From Streptomyces sp. SID12501 (GTDB taxonomy: Bacteria > Actinomycetota > Actinomycetes > Streptomycetales > Streptomycetaceae): a DNA stretch of 53,396 nt. A program made the translations under genes and the position numbers. The notes below the pieces were generated by a model that saw nothing but the letters and a program-made list of their open reading frames with translations, had not been told where the DNA came from and did not search any database. The stretch spans positions 1 through 53,396 of the forward strand of contig NZ_JAAGLU010000050.1 in NCBI RefSeq assembly GCF_010550245.1, read 5' to 3'. Shown piece by piece: positions 40,288 through 48,506 of the stretch (positions are counted from its first letter, which is position 1; every line of letters begins with the position of its first letter).

Positions 40288-40806
40288 CTACGCCTCGTCA
40301 ACGACCACGAACCGGGCCGGCCCCACACTCACCTCCGCGAGCTCGACGCGCACCCCATCAATGTCCTGGTGGGCCGGTCGCGCTTGGAGCAATGCGGTCA
40401 GGGCCAGGCGCAGGCCGTCCTCGTCGCCCACGGGGTGTGTCCGCATCAGGCTCCATGGTCTGTGGTCCTGGGCGAGGACGAACTGCACGTCCCACCGGCT
40501 GCGGACGATCGCGATGGGGTCGACGACCGTGCAGCGGAAGGTCACCGTGACGGGGAAGTCCCAGTCACTGCCGGACGCCGTCACCTCCCAGCGGGCGGAC
40601 ACACGCCTGTCGGGGCGGACATCGACCAGGGTCAGGGCGGTGCACCGCGCGGGATCGGCCGTCTCGGTCGTGTACGCCCCGTCGACGACGTGCACGAGAA
40701 CCTGACCGGGCCCGGCGATCAGCGGATGGCGCCGCTCGCGCCAGGCGCTCAACCGCCACCGGGGCCGCAGCTCGCGGTGGCGGACGATCGGGTAACGGCC
40801 TGTCAT
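40288..40806 (-). CDS. Hypothetical protein, possibly SPFH/band-7-like
   Basis: The 172-residue product has no membrane helix. Its pattern of short strands (VDVRPDRRVSARWEVTA), the segment FRCTVVDPIAIV and the following helix plus VRVELAEVSVGPA recall a shortened SPFH/band-7 fold; this is a weak resemblance. AAGGAGGTG seven bases before ATG 40806 fixes the start. It lies 22 bp after the ArsR-like gene and is the last gene of a probable three-gene operon. Confidence 0.6.
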   Translation of the reverse strand: MTGRYPIVRHRELRPRWRLSAWRERRHPLIAGPGQVLVHVVDGAYTTETADPARCTALTLVDVRPDRRVSARWEVTASGSDWDFPVTVTFRCTVVDPIAIVRSRWDVQFVLAQDHRPWSLMRTHPVGDEDGLRLALTALLQARPAHQDIDGVRVELAEVSVGPARFVVVDEA

Positions 40807-40828
40807 GCGGACCACCTCCTTGCCTTGC

Positions 40829-41875
40829 TCAGTACTGCAGGGCCGTTGCCGCGTCCTGTCCGATGCGTTCGACGGCGGTGAGGTCGAGCCCGTAGTGCAC
40901 ATAGCGGCCGTGGCGCTCCACCTGGACGAGTCCCAGGTCGCGCAGGGTGCGCAGATGCCGCGCGACCTGCGGGCGGGTCATCGACAGCCGGTCCGCCAGG
41001 TCGGCGGTGGTCATCGCCTGGCGTGCGATGAGGCGGCACAGGCGTATCCGACGCGGATCGGTGAGTGCCAGCATGCGGCTGCGCGCCAGGGTGACGCCGA
41101 TCTGAGGGGCGTCGATGGGAAAGTGCACGACGGGGGGCAGTCCGGGCTCGTCCTTCACCAGCAGGTGCGGGGCGCCGTACCAGGTGGGGATCAGCAGCAG
41201 CGGCGTACGGGCGGGGCTGACCACCGCGTGGTGCACCTTGTCGAGGACGACCCTGGCGGGGCTGTCCAGGCGGGCGCTGGACGGGCTGAGCGAGAGGAGG
41301 GCCGCCTCGGGTCCCTCGTCCGCGAGCCGTCGGCGCATCTGGTGTGCGGCCCGGGACAGGACGGGCTCGGTGTGCGTCCACAGCTCGTCGAAGTAGACGC
41401 GGCGGCACAGGTCGAGGAAGCCGAGGAGGTCGGCGCGTAGGGCCTGCGGGTCGCGCAGCAGGTCCGCGGCGAGGGCGGAGTGCGGATCCGGCAGCGCGGA
41501 CGCGGCCTGGCGCAGCGCACGCGCCTGTGTCCGGTCGTGGAGCACCCTGCCGAAGCGGTAGGCGCGGTAGCCGCTGACGCAGGTGTACGCGATGAGCTCG
41601 GCGAACCGGTCCACCGCGAGCTCCGCCGGCGGCGTGGGAAGCCCTGGATAGAATCCGCGCCAGCGCAGCGGCGTCCACAGCGGGGCGAACCGTCCAAGGC
41701 CGGTCCGGAAGGCGGCCGGTGCGGCGGTGCTGGTCCGCTCGGCCCAGTCGGCGTGCTCGGTGTGGTGGGCGTGTCCGGTCAGCACGTGCAGGCTGGCGGC
41801 CAGCTCGGCGAGTGGGGACACGGTGACCGTGAACCGGTCGCAGGCGGCGCCTTCCAGGACTATGACGACCGACAT
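40829..41875 (-). CDS. ArsR-type transcriptional regulator with DUF5937 N-terminus
   Basis: The product is 348 residues. The N-terminal 240 residues match the DUF5937 type (RWRGFYPGLPTPPAELAVDR). The C-terminal winged helix-turn-helix (about 265-345, LCRLIARQAMTTADLADRLS) then reads MTRPQVARHLRTLRDLGLVQ and HYGLD, as in ArsR proteins. The ligand is unknown. It lies 24 bp after an M20 peptidase gene and 22 bp before the SPFH-like gene, so the three are probably one operon. It may regulate its own operon. Confidence 0.9.
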   Translation of the reverse strand: MSVVIVLEGAACDRFTVTVSPLAELAASLHVLTGHAHHTEHADWAERTSTAAPAAFRTGLGRFAPLWTPLRWRGFYPGLPTPPAELAVDRFAELIAYTCVSGYRAYRFGRVLHDRTQARALRQAASALPDPHSALAADLLRDPQALRADLLGFLDLCRRVYFDELWTHTEPVLSRAAHQMRRRLADEGPEAALLSLSPSSARLDSPARVVLDKVHHAVVSPARTPLLLIPTWYGAPHLLVKDEPGLPPVVHFPIDAPQIGVTLARSRMLALTDPRRIRLCRLIARQAMTTADLADRLSMTRPQVARHLRTLRDLGLVQVERHGRYVHYGLDLTAVERIGQDAATALQY

Positions 41876-41899
41876 GAGCGGGAGTGTACGGCGGTCTCC

Positions 41900-43090
41900 T
41901 CACACCGGCACCCCCTCGAATTCGGCCCGCGCGGCGACGAGTACCTCCGGCTTGGTGAGCAGTGCGGCGACCACCTCGGCGAGCCCTGTCGCCGCAGCCT
42001 GTGTGCGGTCGTGGGCCAGGGGCGTCGCCGCGGCCTCTCGCATCCGGTCGGAGTGGGCGGGTGTACCGGTGTCGGCGATCTGGACGTAGGGGTGGATGAC
42101 CGGCATCAGCTGCGAGAGGTTGCCGATGTCGGAGGACCCGGCGGGGCTGTCGGGGTCGTAGGGCCCTATGTCCACGCCGAGCGTCCGTACCGCGTCGGCG
42201 AACCGCTCCGCGAGAACGGCGTTGTTGCGCCGCTCCGCGTACAGGGGCCCGGTCTCGGAGACCTCTACCTGGGTCTGCGTGGCGAGCGCGGCCCCCGCCG
42301 CGGCGGCCCGCACCCGTTTCACCAGGGCCTCGGCCGACGCGGCCGTACGGTCCCGGACGTACAGATCGACCGCGGCCTGTGCGGGGACCACGTTGGGCGC
42401 CTGACCGCCGTCGACGACGATGCCGTGCAGCCGGGCACTCGGCGGCACGAACTGCCGCATCGCATCAAGGGCGTTGAGGAACAGATGGGCGCCGGCCAGC
42501 GCGCTGCGCCCCTGCCACGGCGAGACCGATGCGTGCGCGCTCACCCCGGTGAACGCGACCCGCAGGTGCGCCGCCGCGAGCCCGGGCCGGCCGGTCAGCC
42601 AACGGTCCCCCGGATGGAACATCACCGCCGCGTCCACCCCGTCGAAGACCCCCGCATCGGCCAGCCGCACCTTGCCCGCGCCGCCCATCTCCTCACCCGG
42701 GGTGCCGATCACGGCGACCGTGCCCGGATGCGCGGGCAGCGCCCGTACGACGGCCAGGGCCGCCGCCGCCCCGCCGGCCGCGATGAGGTTGTGACCGCAG
42801 CCGTGGCCGACACCGGGCAGCGCGTCGTACTCCGCGAGCACGGCGACGCAGGGCCCCGGGCGCCTGCCCGCGTGCAGGGCCACGAAGGCGGTGTCGAGGC
42901 CGCCCGCGGGAGCGGTCACCGTGAAGCCCGCCTCGGCGAGCCAGCGGGTCAGCACCTGCCGGGCGTGGAACTCGGCGAACTTCAGCTCGGGACGCGCGTG
43001 GATGGACAGGCTGACGGCGTCCATGCGGGGCCGCAGCACGGCCAGTTCCGCGGACAACGCTTTCACCGAGGACGCTTTCAACGACGACAT
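41900..43090 (-). CDS. M20-family amidohydrolase/aminoacylase
   Basis: The 396-residue metal-dependent hydrolase has IHARPELKFAEFHARQVL, YDALPGVGHGCGHNLIAAGG with metal ligands Asp and His, and IGTPGEEMGGAGKV with the catalytic Glu pair. A dimerisation domain follows (VAFTGVSAHASVSPWQGRSA). It belongs to the IAA-amino-acid hydrolase-like branch of M20D, which cleaves N-acyl amino acids or related amides; the substrate is unknown. GAGGGGAG is placed correctly for ATG 43090. It heads the operon with the ArsR and SPFH-like genes. Confidence 0.9.
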   Translation of the reverse strand: MSSLKASSVKALSAELAVLRPRMDAVSLSIHARPELKFAEFHARQVLTRWLAEAGFTVTAPAGGLDTAFVALHAGRRPGPCVAVLAEYDALPGVGHGCGHNLIAAGGAAAALAVVRALPAHPGTVAVIGTPGEEMGGAGKVRLADAGVFDGVDAAVMFHPGDRWLTGRPGLAAAHLRVAFTGVSAHASVSPWQGRSALAGAHLFLNALDAMRQFVPPSARLHGIVVDGGQAPNVVPAQAAVDLYVRDRTAASAEALVKRVRAAAAGAALATQTQVEVSETGPLYAERRNNAVLAERFADAVRTLGVDIGPYDPDSPAGSSDIGNLSQLMPVIHPYVQIADTGTPAHSDRMREAAATPLAHDRTQAAATGLAEVVAALLTKPEVLVAARAEFEGVPV

Positions 43091-43320
43091 GGGAACTCCC
43101 CTCGTACGACGCACGCAGTGACGTGCTGTCAGGCACGAGATGAGACTGCGGCCGGGCAAGCACGAGTGGTCGCCGATTACCGCGTCCCAGGCAACCCTCG
43201 CCGACCGGACGAACAGCTGGGTACCTATGGAAACGGTGCAGCCGAGCCGTGCGACACCACGATCGTCGCGATCGGCGGCGGGGGCACGGTTCGCGGTGGT
43301 CAAAACCGGGAGGGGATCCG

Positions 43321-43871
43321 ATGAGGCGTACGGAAGCGGCCAGGCAGTTGGGGGATTCGTGCGGGAGCACCGCACCGATGGCGCGCGACGCCTGCGACAG
43401 GCGGGCAGTTGGCTGGGAGTCGGGGCGGCGGGCACAGCCTTCGGGGTGCCGGTGGCGATCGCCTCGGTGGGCACCACCAAGGGGGCCCGCAGGCGGCGGG
43501 GCTGCTGCTCGGGGGCCGGCCTGGCGGGGTGGGGGCTGGGGATCTGGCGCCTGGTGCAGGCGTTCCGCACCCGGGAGCAGTGCTTCGACATCCATGAGCG
43601 GGGGTTCACCCACCGGGTGGCGGGCACCGCCACCGTGATCCCCTGGAAGGACGTCACGCAGGTGAGCACCACCAGCGGTGACGACCGGCCGCTCGCCGAC
43701 GCTCGCGGCATGGGCTCCACGTGCGAGAACCGGCTGCGCAGCGGACGCCGGATCCGTGTCGACACCTTCACCGAGGACATCCAGGGGCTGGCGACGGTCG
43801 TCCACCGCGCGGTTCACCTCGGACAGTTCCCCCAAGGCCGGGGAGTGTCCAACCACCCGCGGATCTACTGA
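43321..43871 (+). pseudogene. DUF6585-like membrane protein gene with a one-base frameshift
   Basis: ATG 43321 has a strong site (GGGAGGGGA, six bases upstream) and starts MRRTEAARQLG. The frame then becomes meaningless. A second frame continues as GGFVREHRTDGARRLRQAG, a hydrophobic segment (GAAGTAFGVPVAIASVG) and a DUF6585-type domain (FDIHERGFTHRVAGTATVIP) to TGA 43869-43871. A missing G in the run at 43350-43354 would join the two exactly. The gene is about 184 codons if repaired. It is either a real mutation or a sequencing error. Confidence 0.7.
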
Positions 43872-43942
43872 ACAAGGTTAGACGTCAAGTGGGCAGGACG
43901 ACGATCGCGCACGGGGTCATCGAGCAGCCGGCCGGTGGCGCG

Positions 43943-44032
43943 ATGCCGTCAGCCGTGCCGGACGAACAGCTCGTCGCGATGCCGGTCGACCGGGCCCGCA
44001 GCGAGTGCCTGCAGCTGACCGGTTGCATAGGA
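43943..44032 (+). pseudogene. IS256-family transposase N-terminal scrap
   Basis: The frame encodes VPDEQLVAMPVDRARSECLQ and then LTGCIG. IS256-type (Mutator) transposases of Streptomyces commonly start with a DEQLVAMLVDRARSEGLQ-like block followed by LTGEGG. The sequence leaves this pattern right after LTG. No DDE residues or terminal repeats remain. It occupies most of the 290-bp space between the frameshifted gene and NlpC paralogue 2. Confidence 0.5.
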
Positions 44033-44163
44033 CGAGACCGGGATCAGCACAACGACGAGAGAACGATCAGACAGGAGTTCGTCTCACCGCACTGTCCCTT
44101 GGGCCGGACAAAGGCCATCGTCAACAGGAAAGGGACAACCCGAATGCGAACCTACACTGTGCG

Positions 44164-45366
44164 TCAGGCCGGGCGCACCACGCTGTGGATCGTCGACTCG
44201 CCGTCGTAGAAGATCGATTCCTCCCGGACGTACGCACCCGGCTTCGGGGCGTGGATCATCATGCCGTTGCCGATGTACAGGCCGACGTGGCTGACGTCCT
44301 CGTAGAAGAAGACCAGGTCACCGGGTTGGATGCCGGAGAGGGGGACCGTCGTGCCCGCGTTCACCTGGTCGTAGGTGGTGCGCGGGAGGGTGACTCCGGC
44401 GGCCCTCCACGTGGCCTGGGTCAGGCTTGAGCAGTCGTATGAGTCCGGACCGGTTGCTCCCCAGACGTACGGCTTGCCGACCTGTGCGCGTGCGAAGGTC
44501 AGAGCCTTCTCGGCCTTGGTGGCGTACGAGGAGTCGGGGACCGTCGTCGACGTGTCCGAGGCGGTGCTGCCCGTCGACTGCTGCGCTGCTGCTGCCGCCG
44601 CTTCCCGTTGGCGTTGCTGCTCTGCCGCCTGTTGCTGCTCGGCGAGTTCCTGCGCCTGGCGGTGGGCCTTCGCCTGCTTCTCCCGTTCGATCGCCGCGAG
44701 CCGAAGCTTCTCCTCCGCGGTGAGACGGGAGAGCAGCCGGCGGGCCTGCACGAGCTTCGTCTGGACGGCGGTCTTGGTCGTCTGCAGCTGGTCCTGGGAC
44801 TCCGTGAGCGATTCGAGGCTCGCGGCGGCCTCCTGGCGCTTGCGCGTCGTCTCGGCCTGCTGCGTGGTGTAGTCGTCGACGGCGTCCTTCTGGCGGGTGG
44901 TCAGGCGATCCATCAGCTGGTTCTGGTCGAAGTAGTCCTGCGGGTCGTCCGCGAGCAGAAACGTCGTCGTCGTGTCGGGAGTGACGGATCCGGTGCGGTA
45001 CTGGGCGGCGGCGATTGAACCCAGTTCCTCGCGCGCGTCGTTGAGTCTCCGGGTGCGCCGGGCCACGTCGTCCGTCAGGGCGTCGACGCGCCCCTGCTGC
45101 TTGGAGGTCTTCTCCTTGGCACCGTTGTACTTGTCGGTGGCCGTCTCGGCCTGGCGGTACAGGTCGCCGATCTTCGCCTCGACCTCCTCCAGGCTCGGCT
45201 CGTCGTCGGAGGAGGGCGCCGGGGGTGTTGCGGGCGCCTGGGGCGCGGCGTTGGCGGTCTGGGACAGCAGGGCGACGGAGGTCAGGGCCGTCGTGGCGAA
45301 GGCGGGGGTCCGTATGCCTGCTACGCGCGTTCCCGTAGGACGCGACTTGCGGTGCGACGACGCCAA
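44164..45366 (-). CDS. Secreted NlpC/P60 peptidoglycan hydrolase (paralogue 2)
   Basis: The 400-residue secreted endopeptidase has a signal peptide (to about residue 42, ending TANAAPQ) and a long coiled coil with a Gln/Ala/Glu-rich part. The NlpC/P60 domain carries Cys312 in DSYDCSSLTQ, His360 in VSHVGLY and His372 in MIHAPKP. The residue after the catalytic Cys pair is Ser rather than the usual Gly (DCSS for DCSG). It starts at TTG 45366 (AAGGAG about nine bases upstream). A c-di-AMP riboswitch precedes it, so expression should fall when c-di-AMP is high. It is a paralogue of the gene at 35411. Confidence 0.92.
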   Translation of the reverse strand: MASSHRKSRPTGTRVAGIRTPAFATTALTSVALLSQTANAAPQAPATPPAPSSDDEPSLEEVEAKIGDLYRQAETATDKYNGAKEKTSKQQGRVDALTDDVARRTRRLNDAREELGSIAAAQYRTGSVTPDTTTTFLLADDPQDYFDQNQLMDRLTTRQKDAVDDYTTQQAETTRKRQEAAASLESLTESQDQLQTTKTAVQTKLVQARRLLSRLTAEEKLRLAAIEREKQAKAHRQAQELAEQQQAAEQQRQREAAAAAAQQSTGSTASDTSTTVPDSSYATKAEKALTFARAQVGKPYVWGATGPDSYDCSSLTQATWRAAGVTLPRTTYDQVNAGTTVPLSGIQPGDLVFFYEDVSHVGLYIGNGMMIHAPKPGAYVREESIFYDGESTIHSVVRPA

Positions 45367-45379
45367 GGGAGGCGACTCC

Positions 45380-45515
45380 TTCCACGTTCCGCCTACCGGG
45401 TTAGCTGTCGGGTTCGGGCGGGTAATTCGGAAGGGTTGCCCTACGGTCCTTGCCCTGGACGGCAGTCGGACCGATTCACCCCAAGTTCTCGGTGGGTCCC
45501 CGGCTCCTGCCGCAC
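45380..45515 (-). ncRNA. c-di-AMP riboswitch (ydaO/yuaA type)
   Basis: On the minus strand the leader contains GGAGCCGGGGACCCA (about 45494-45507), TTGGGGTGAATC (45473-45484) and CAGCTAACCCGGTAGGCGG (45389-45407), in order. These are the conserved blocks of the ydaO class. It ends about 20 bases before the TTG start of the NlpC/P60 gene. In Streptomyces this class controls resuscitation factors and cell-wall hydrolases. GGTTAGCGTGCC (45589-45600) upstream is a possible promoter element. Confidence 0.85.
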
Positions 45516-45844
45516 AGGGCGGCACGATCGGACTCGGCGGAGGCCGCACGGCCCGGCGATGTTCGCCGGTGGGGGTCGAGCGGCCTTACGGCACGCTAAC
45601 CAACAGGTGTGGCTCCTGTGAAGGTTGATGACCGCTATGCCCGATACGTATTTGTGACCTCGGTCCTAAACATGGTTCTTTGCGATTGACCGGAAATGTT
45701 CTGTGGCGGTAGCTGGCAAGTTGTGTCGTATGACCCGTTTCGGGCCAGCTGTCCTGGCAGGCCCGGTCATCCGGTGCGGATACCGGGGGGATGTTTTCGG
45801 GGTGGGGGCGGGCTGTCAGTGGGGAGGCCTAGACTCGGAGAGCG

Positions 45845-48397
45845 ATGAGCAGCCTCTTTGACGACAGCTTCCTGGCGGACCTCCAGGGCCCTCGGGCCCG
45901 CGAGGAGGAACCCCCGCCGCCGCCCGAGGACGAGCATGTGCCGGAGCCCGTTCCGGACGACCTGTTCGGCGGGAAGTTCGACGCGCCACCGGACCGGGAC
46001 GCGTACTACCGCGACGGCGCCCCACGCCCGGTGGTGGACCCGGCCGCGCTCCTGGACGGGCTGAACGAGAACCAGCGCGCGGCCGTCGTGCACGCCGACA
46101 CCCCTCTGCTCATCGTGGCGGGCGCCGGCTCCGGCAAGACGCGTGTGCTCACGCACCGCATCGCGTATCTGCTCGGCGAGCGGGGCGTCCACCCCGGCCA
46201 GATCCTCGCGATCACCTTCACCAACAAGGCCGCCGGCGAGATGAAGGAGCGCGTCGAGAACCTCGTCGGCCCGCGCGCGAACGCGATGTGGGTGATGACG
46301 TTCCACAGCGCGTGCGTGCGGATTCTCCGGCGGGAGAGCAAGAGACTCGGCTTCACCTCCTCCTTCTCCATCTACGACGCCGCCGACAGCAAGCGGCTGA
46401 TGGCGCTCGTCTGCCGCGATCTGGATCTGGACCCCAAACGTTTCCCGCCCAAGTCCTTCACCGCGAAGATCTCCAACCTGAAGAACGAGCTGATCGACGA
46501 GGAGGACTTCGCCGCCCAGGCGAGCGACGGTTTCGAGAAGACCCTCGCCCAGGCGTACGCGATGTACCAGTCGCGGCTGCGTGAGGCCAACGCGCTCGAC
46601 TTCGACGACCTGATCATGACGACGGTCAACCTGTTGCGCGCCTTCCCGGACGTCGCCGAGCACTACCGCCGCCGCTTCCGGCACGTCCTCGTCGACGAGT
46701 ACCAGGACACCAACCACGCCCAGTACGCGCTCGTACGGGAACTCGTCGGCACCGCCGAGCACACCGGCGACGACGCCGACGTACCGCCGGGCGAGCATGA
46801 CCTGCCGCCCGCCGAGCTGTGCGTGGTGGGTGACGCCGACCAGTCGATCTACGCCTTCCGGGGCGCGACGATCCGCAACATCCTCCAGTTCGAGGAGGAC
46901 TACGCGGACGCGACGACGATCATGCTCGAACAGAACTACCGCTCCACGCAGACGATCCTGAGCGCCGCCAACGCGGTCATCGAGCGCAACGAGTCCCGCC
47001 GCCCCAAGAACCTGTGGACCAACGCGGGCGCGGGTGCCCGCATCACCGGCTATGTCGCGGACACGGAGCACGACGAGGCGCAGTTCGTCGCCGAGGAGAT
47101 AGACCGGCTGACGGACGCGGGCGACGCGAAGGCGGGTGACGTCGCCGTCTTCTACCGGACGAACGCCCAGTCGCGTGTCTTCGAGGAGATCTTCATCCGC
47201 GTAGGCCTGCCCTACAAGGTCGTCGGCGGCGTCCGCTTCTACGAGCGTAAGGAGGTCCGGGACGTCCTGGCCTACCTGCGTGTTCTCGCCAACCCGGAGG
47301 ACTCGGTGCCGCTGCGCCGCATCCTCAACGTCCCCAAGCGCGGCATCGGCGACCGCGCGGAGGCGATGATCGACGCGCTGTCCCAGCGCGAGAAGATCAG
47401 CTTCGCGCAGGCGCTGAAGCGCGTGGACGAGGCGTACGGAATGGCCTCGCGGTCGACCAACGCCGTCAAGCGGTTCAACACGCTGATGGAGGACCTGCGG
47501 ACGATCGTGGAGTCGGGCGCGGGCCCGGCCACCGTCCTGGAAGCGGTCCTCGAACGCACGGGCTACCTCGCCGAGTTGCAGGCGTCGACCGACCCGCAGG
47601 ACGAGACCCGGATCGAGAACCTCCAGGAACTCGCCGCGGTCGCCCTGGAGTTCGAGCAGGAATCAGTGGTGGCAGCGGAAGCGGGCGAGGCCGACCAGCC
47701 CGCGGACGGTGAGCCGCCGGCCCCCGCCGGGCTCGCCGCGTTCCTGGAGCGGGTCGCCCTGGTCGCCGACTCGGACCAGATCCCCGACGAGGACGACGAC
47801 GGCTCCGGCGTCATCACCCTGATGACCCTGCACACTGCCAAGGGCCTTGAGTTTCCCGTGGTGTTCCTGACCGGCATGGAGGACGGCGTCTTCCCGCACA
47901 TGCGTGCCCTCGGCCAGGCCAAGGAACTGGAGGAGGAGCGGCGGCTCGCGTACGTCGGCATCACACGCGCGCGTGAACGGCTGTACCTGACGCGGTCATC
48001 GCTGCGCAGTGCGTGGGGGCAGCCGTCGTACAACCCGCCCTCGCGTTTCCTGGAGGAGATCCCGGCGGCCCATCTGGAGTGGAAGCGCACGGGCGCGATG
48101 GCTCCGGCGACGTCCTCGGGCCCGGCCTCCGGGGTGTCGTCGTCGTTTTCGTCGTTGGCGTCCTCTCGCTCGCGCTCCGCGGCCTCGGGCGCGTCCGGTT
48201 TCGCCACACGTCGGGGCGGTGTCGAGAAGCCGGTCGTCGCGCTGGCGGTGGGGGACAGGGTCACGCACGACCAGTTCGGGCTGGGCACCGTGGTGGGTGT
48301 CAACGGCACGGGCTCGAACGCCGAGGCGACGGTCGACTTCGGCGAGGACAAGCCCAAGCGGCTGCTGCTGCGGTACGCGCCGGTGGAGAAGCTTTAG
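45845..48397 (+). CDS. pcrA: ATP-dependent DNA helicase PcrA/UvrD
   Basis: The 850-residue SF1A helicase unwinds DNA 3' to 5' in repair and replication restart. Motif I is AGAGSGKT with Lys98; ITFTNKAAGEMKER, the Walker B VDEYQDTN, QNYRSTQTIL and TLHTAKGLEFPVVFLTG follow, then the late YVGITRARERLYL motif. A roughly 60-residue Pro/Glu-rich N-terminal extension and a C-terminal Tudor-like region (VGDRVTHDQFGLGTVVGVNG) are normal for actinobacterial PcrA. It converges on the M23 peptidase gene with a terminator between them. Confidence 0.96.
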   Translation: MSSLFDDSFLADLQGPRAREEEPPPPPEDEHVPEPVPDDLFGGKFDAPPDRDAYYRDGAPRPVVDPAALLDGLNENQRAAVVHADTPLLIVAGAGSGKTRVLTHRIAYLLGERGVHPGQILAITFTNKAAGEMKERVENLVGPRANAMWVMTFHSACVRILRRESKRLGFTSSFSIYDAADSKRLMALVCRDLDLDPKRFPPKSFTAKISNLKNELIDEEDFAAQASDGFEKTLAQAYAMYQSRLREANALDFDDLIMTTVNLLRAFPDVAEHYRRRFRHVLVDEYQDTNHAQYALVRELVGTAEHTGDDADVPPGEHDLPPAELCVVGDADQSIYAFRGATIRNILQFEEDYADATTIMLEQNYRSTQTILSAANAVIERNESRRPKNLWTNAGAGARITGYVADTEHDEAQFVAEEIDRLTDAGDAKAGDVAVFYRTNAQSRVFEEIFIRVGLPYKVVGGVRFYERKEVRDVLAYLRVLANPEDSVPLRRILNVPKRGIGDRAEAMIDALSQREKISFAQALKRVDEAYGMASRSTNAVKRFNTLMEDLRTIVESGAGPATVLEAVLERTGYLAELQASTDPQDETRIENLQELAAVALEFEQESVVAAEAGEADQPADGEPPAPAGLAAFLERVALVADSDQIPDEDDDGSGVITLMTLHTAKGLEFPVVFLTGMEDGVFPHMRALGQAKELEEERRLAYVGITRARERLYLTRSSLRSAWGQPSYNPPSRFLEEIPAAHLEWKRTGAMAPATSSGPASGVSSSFSSLASSRSRSAASGASGFATRRGGVEKPVVALAVGDRVTHDQFGLGTVVGVNGTGSNAEATVDFGEDKPKRLLLRYAPVEKL

Positions 48398-48458
48398 GCG
48401 CTCCGCTCGGGCGCGGGTTATTCGCCTGCGGGCCGGTGGGGGCTTGTCGCGCAGTTCC

Positions 48459-48499
48459 CCGCGCCCCTGAGTGCCCCTATCGGGGCATCAGGGGCGCGG
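48459..48499. terminator. Bidirectional terminator; resembles a common Streptomyces repeat
   Basis: CCGCGCCCCTGA (48459-48470) pairs with TCAGGGGCGCGG (48488-48499), with an inner TGCCCC/GGGGCA stem and TATC loop. It lies between the convergent pcrA and M23 genes. The preceding CGCAGTTCCCCGCGCCCCTG motif is one I recognise as widely repeated between Streptomyces genes. Confidence 0.8.
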
Positions 48500-48506
48500 C
48501 GGCCGG

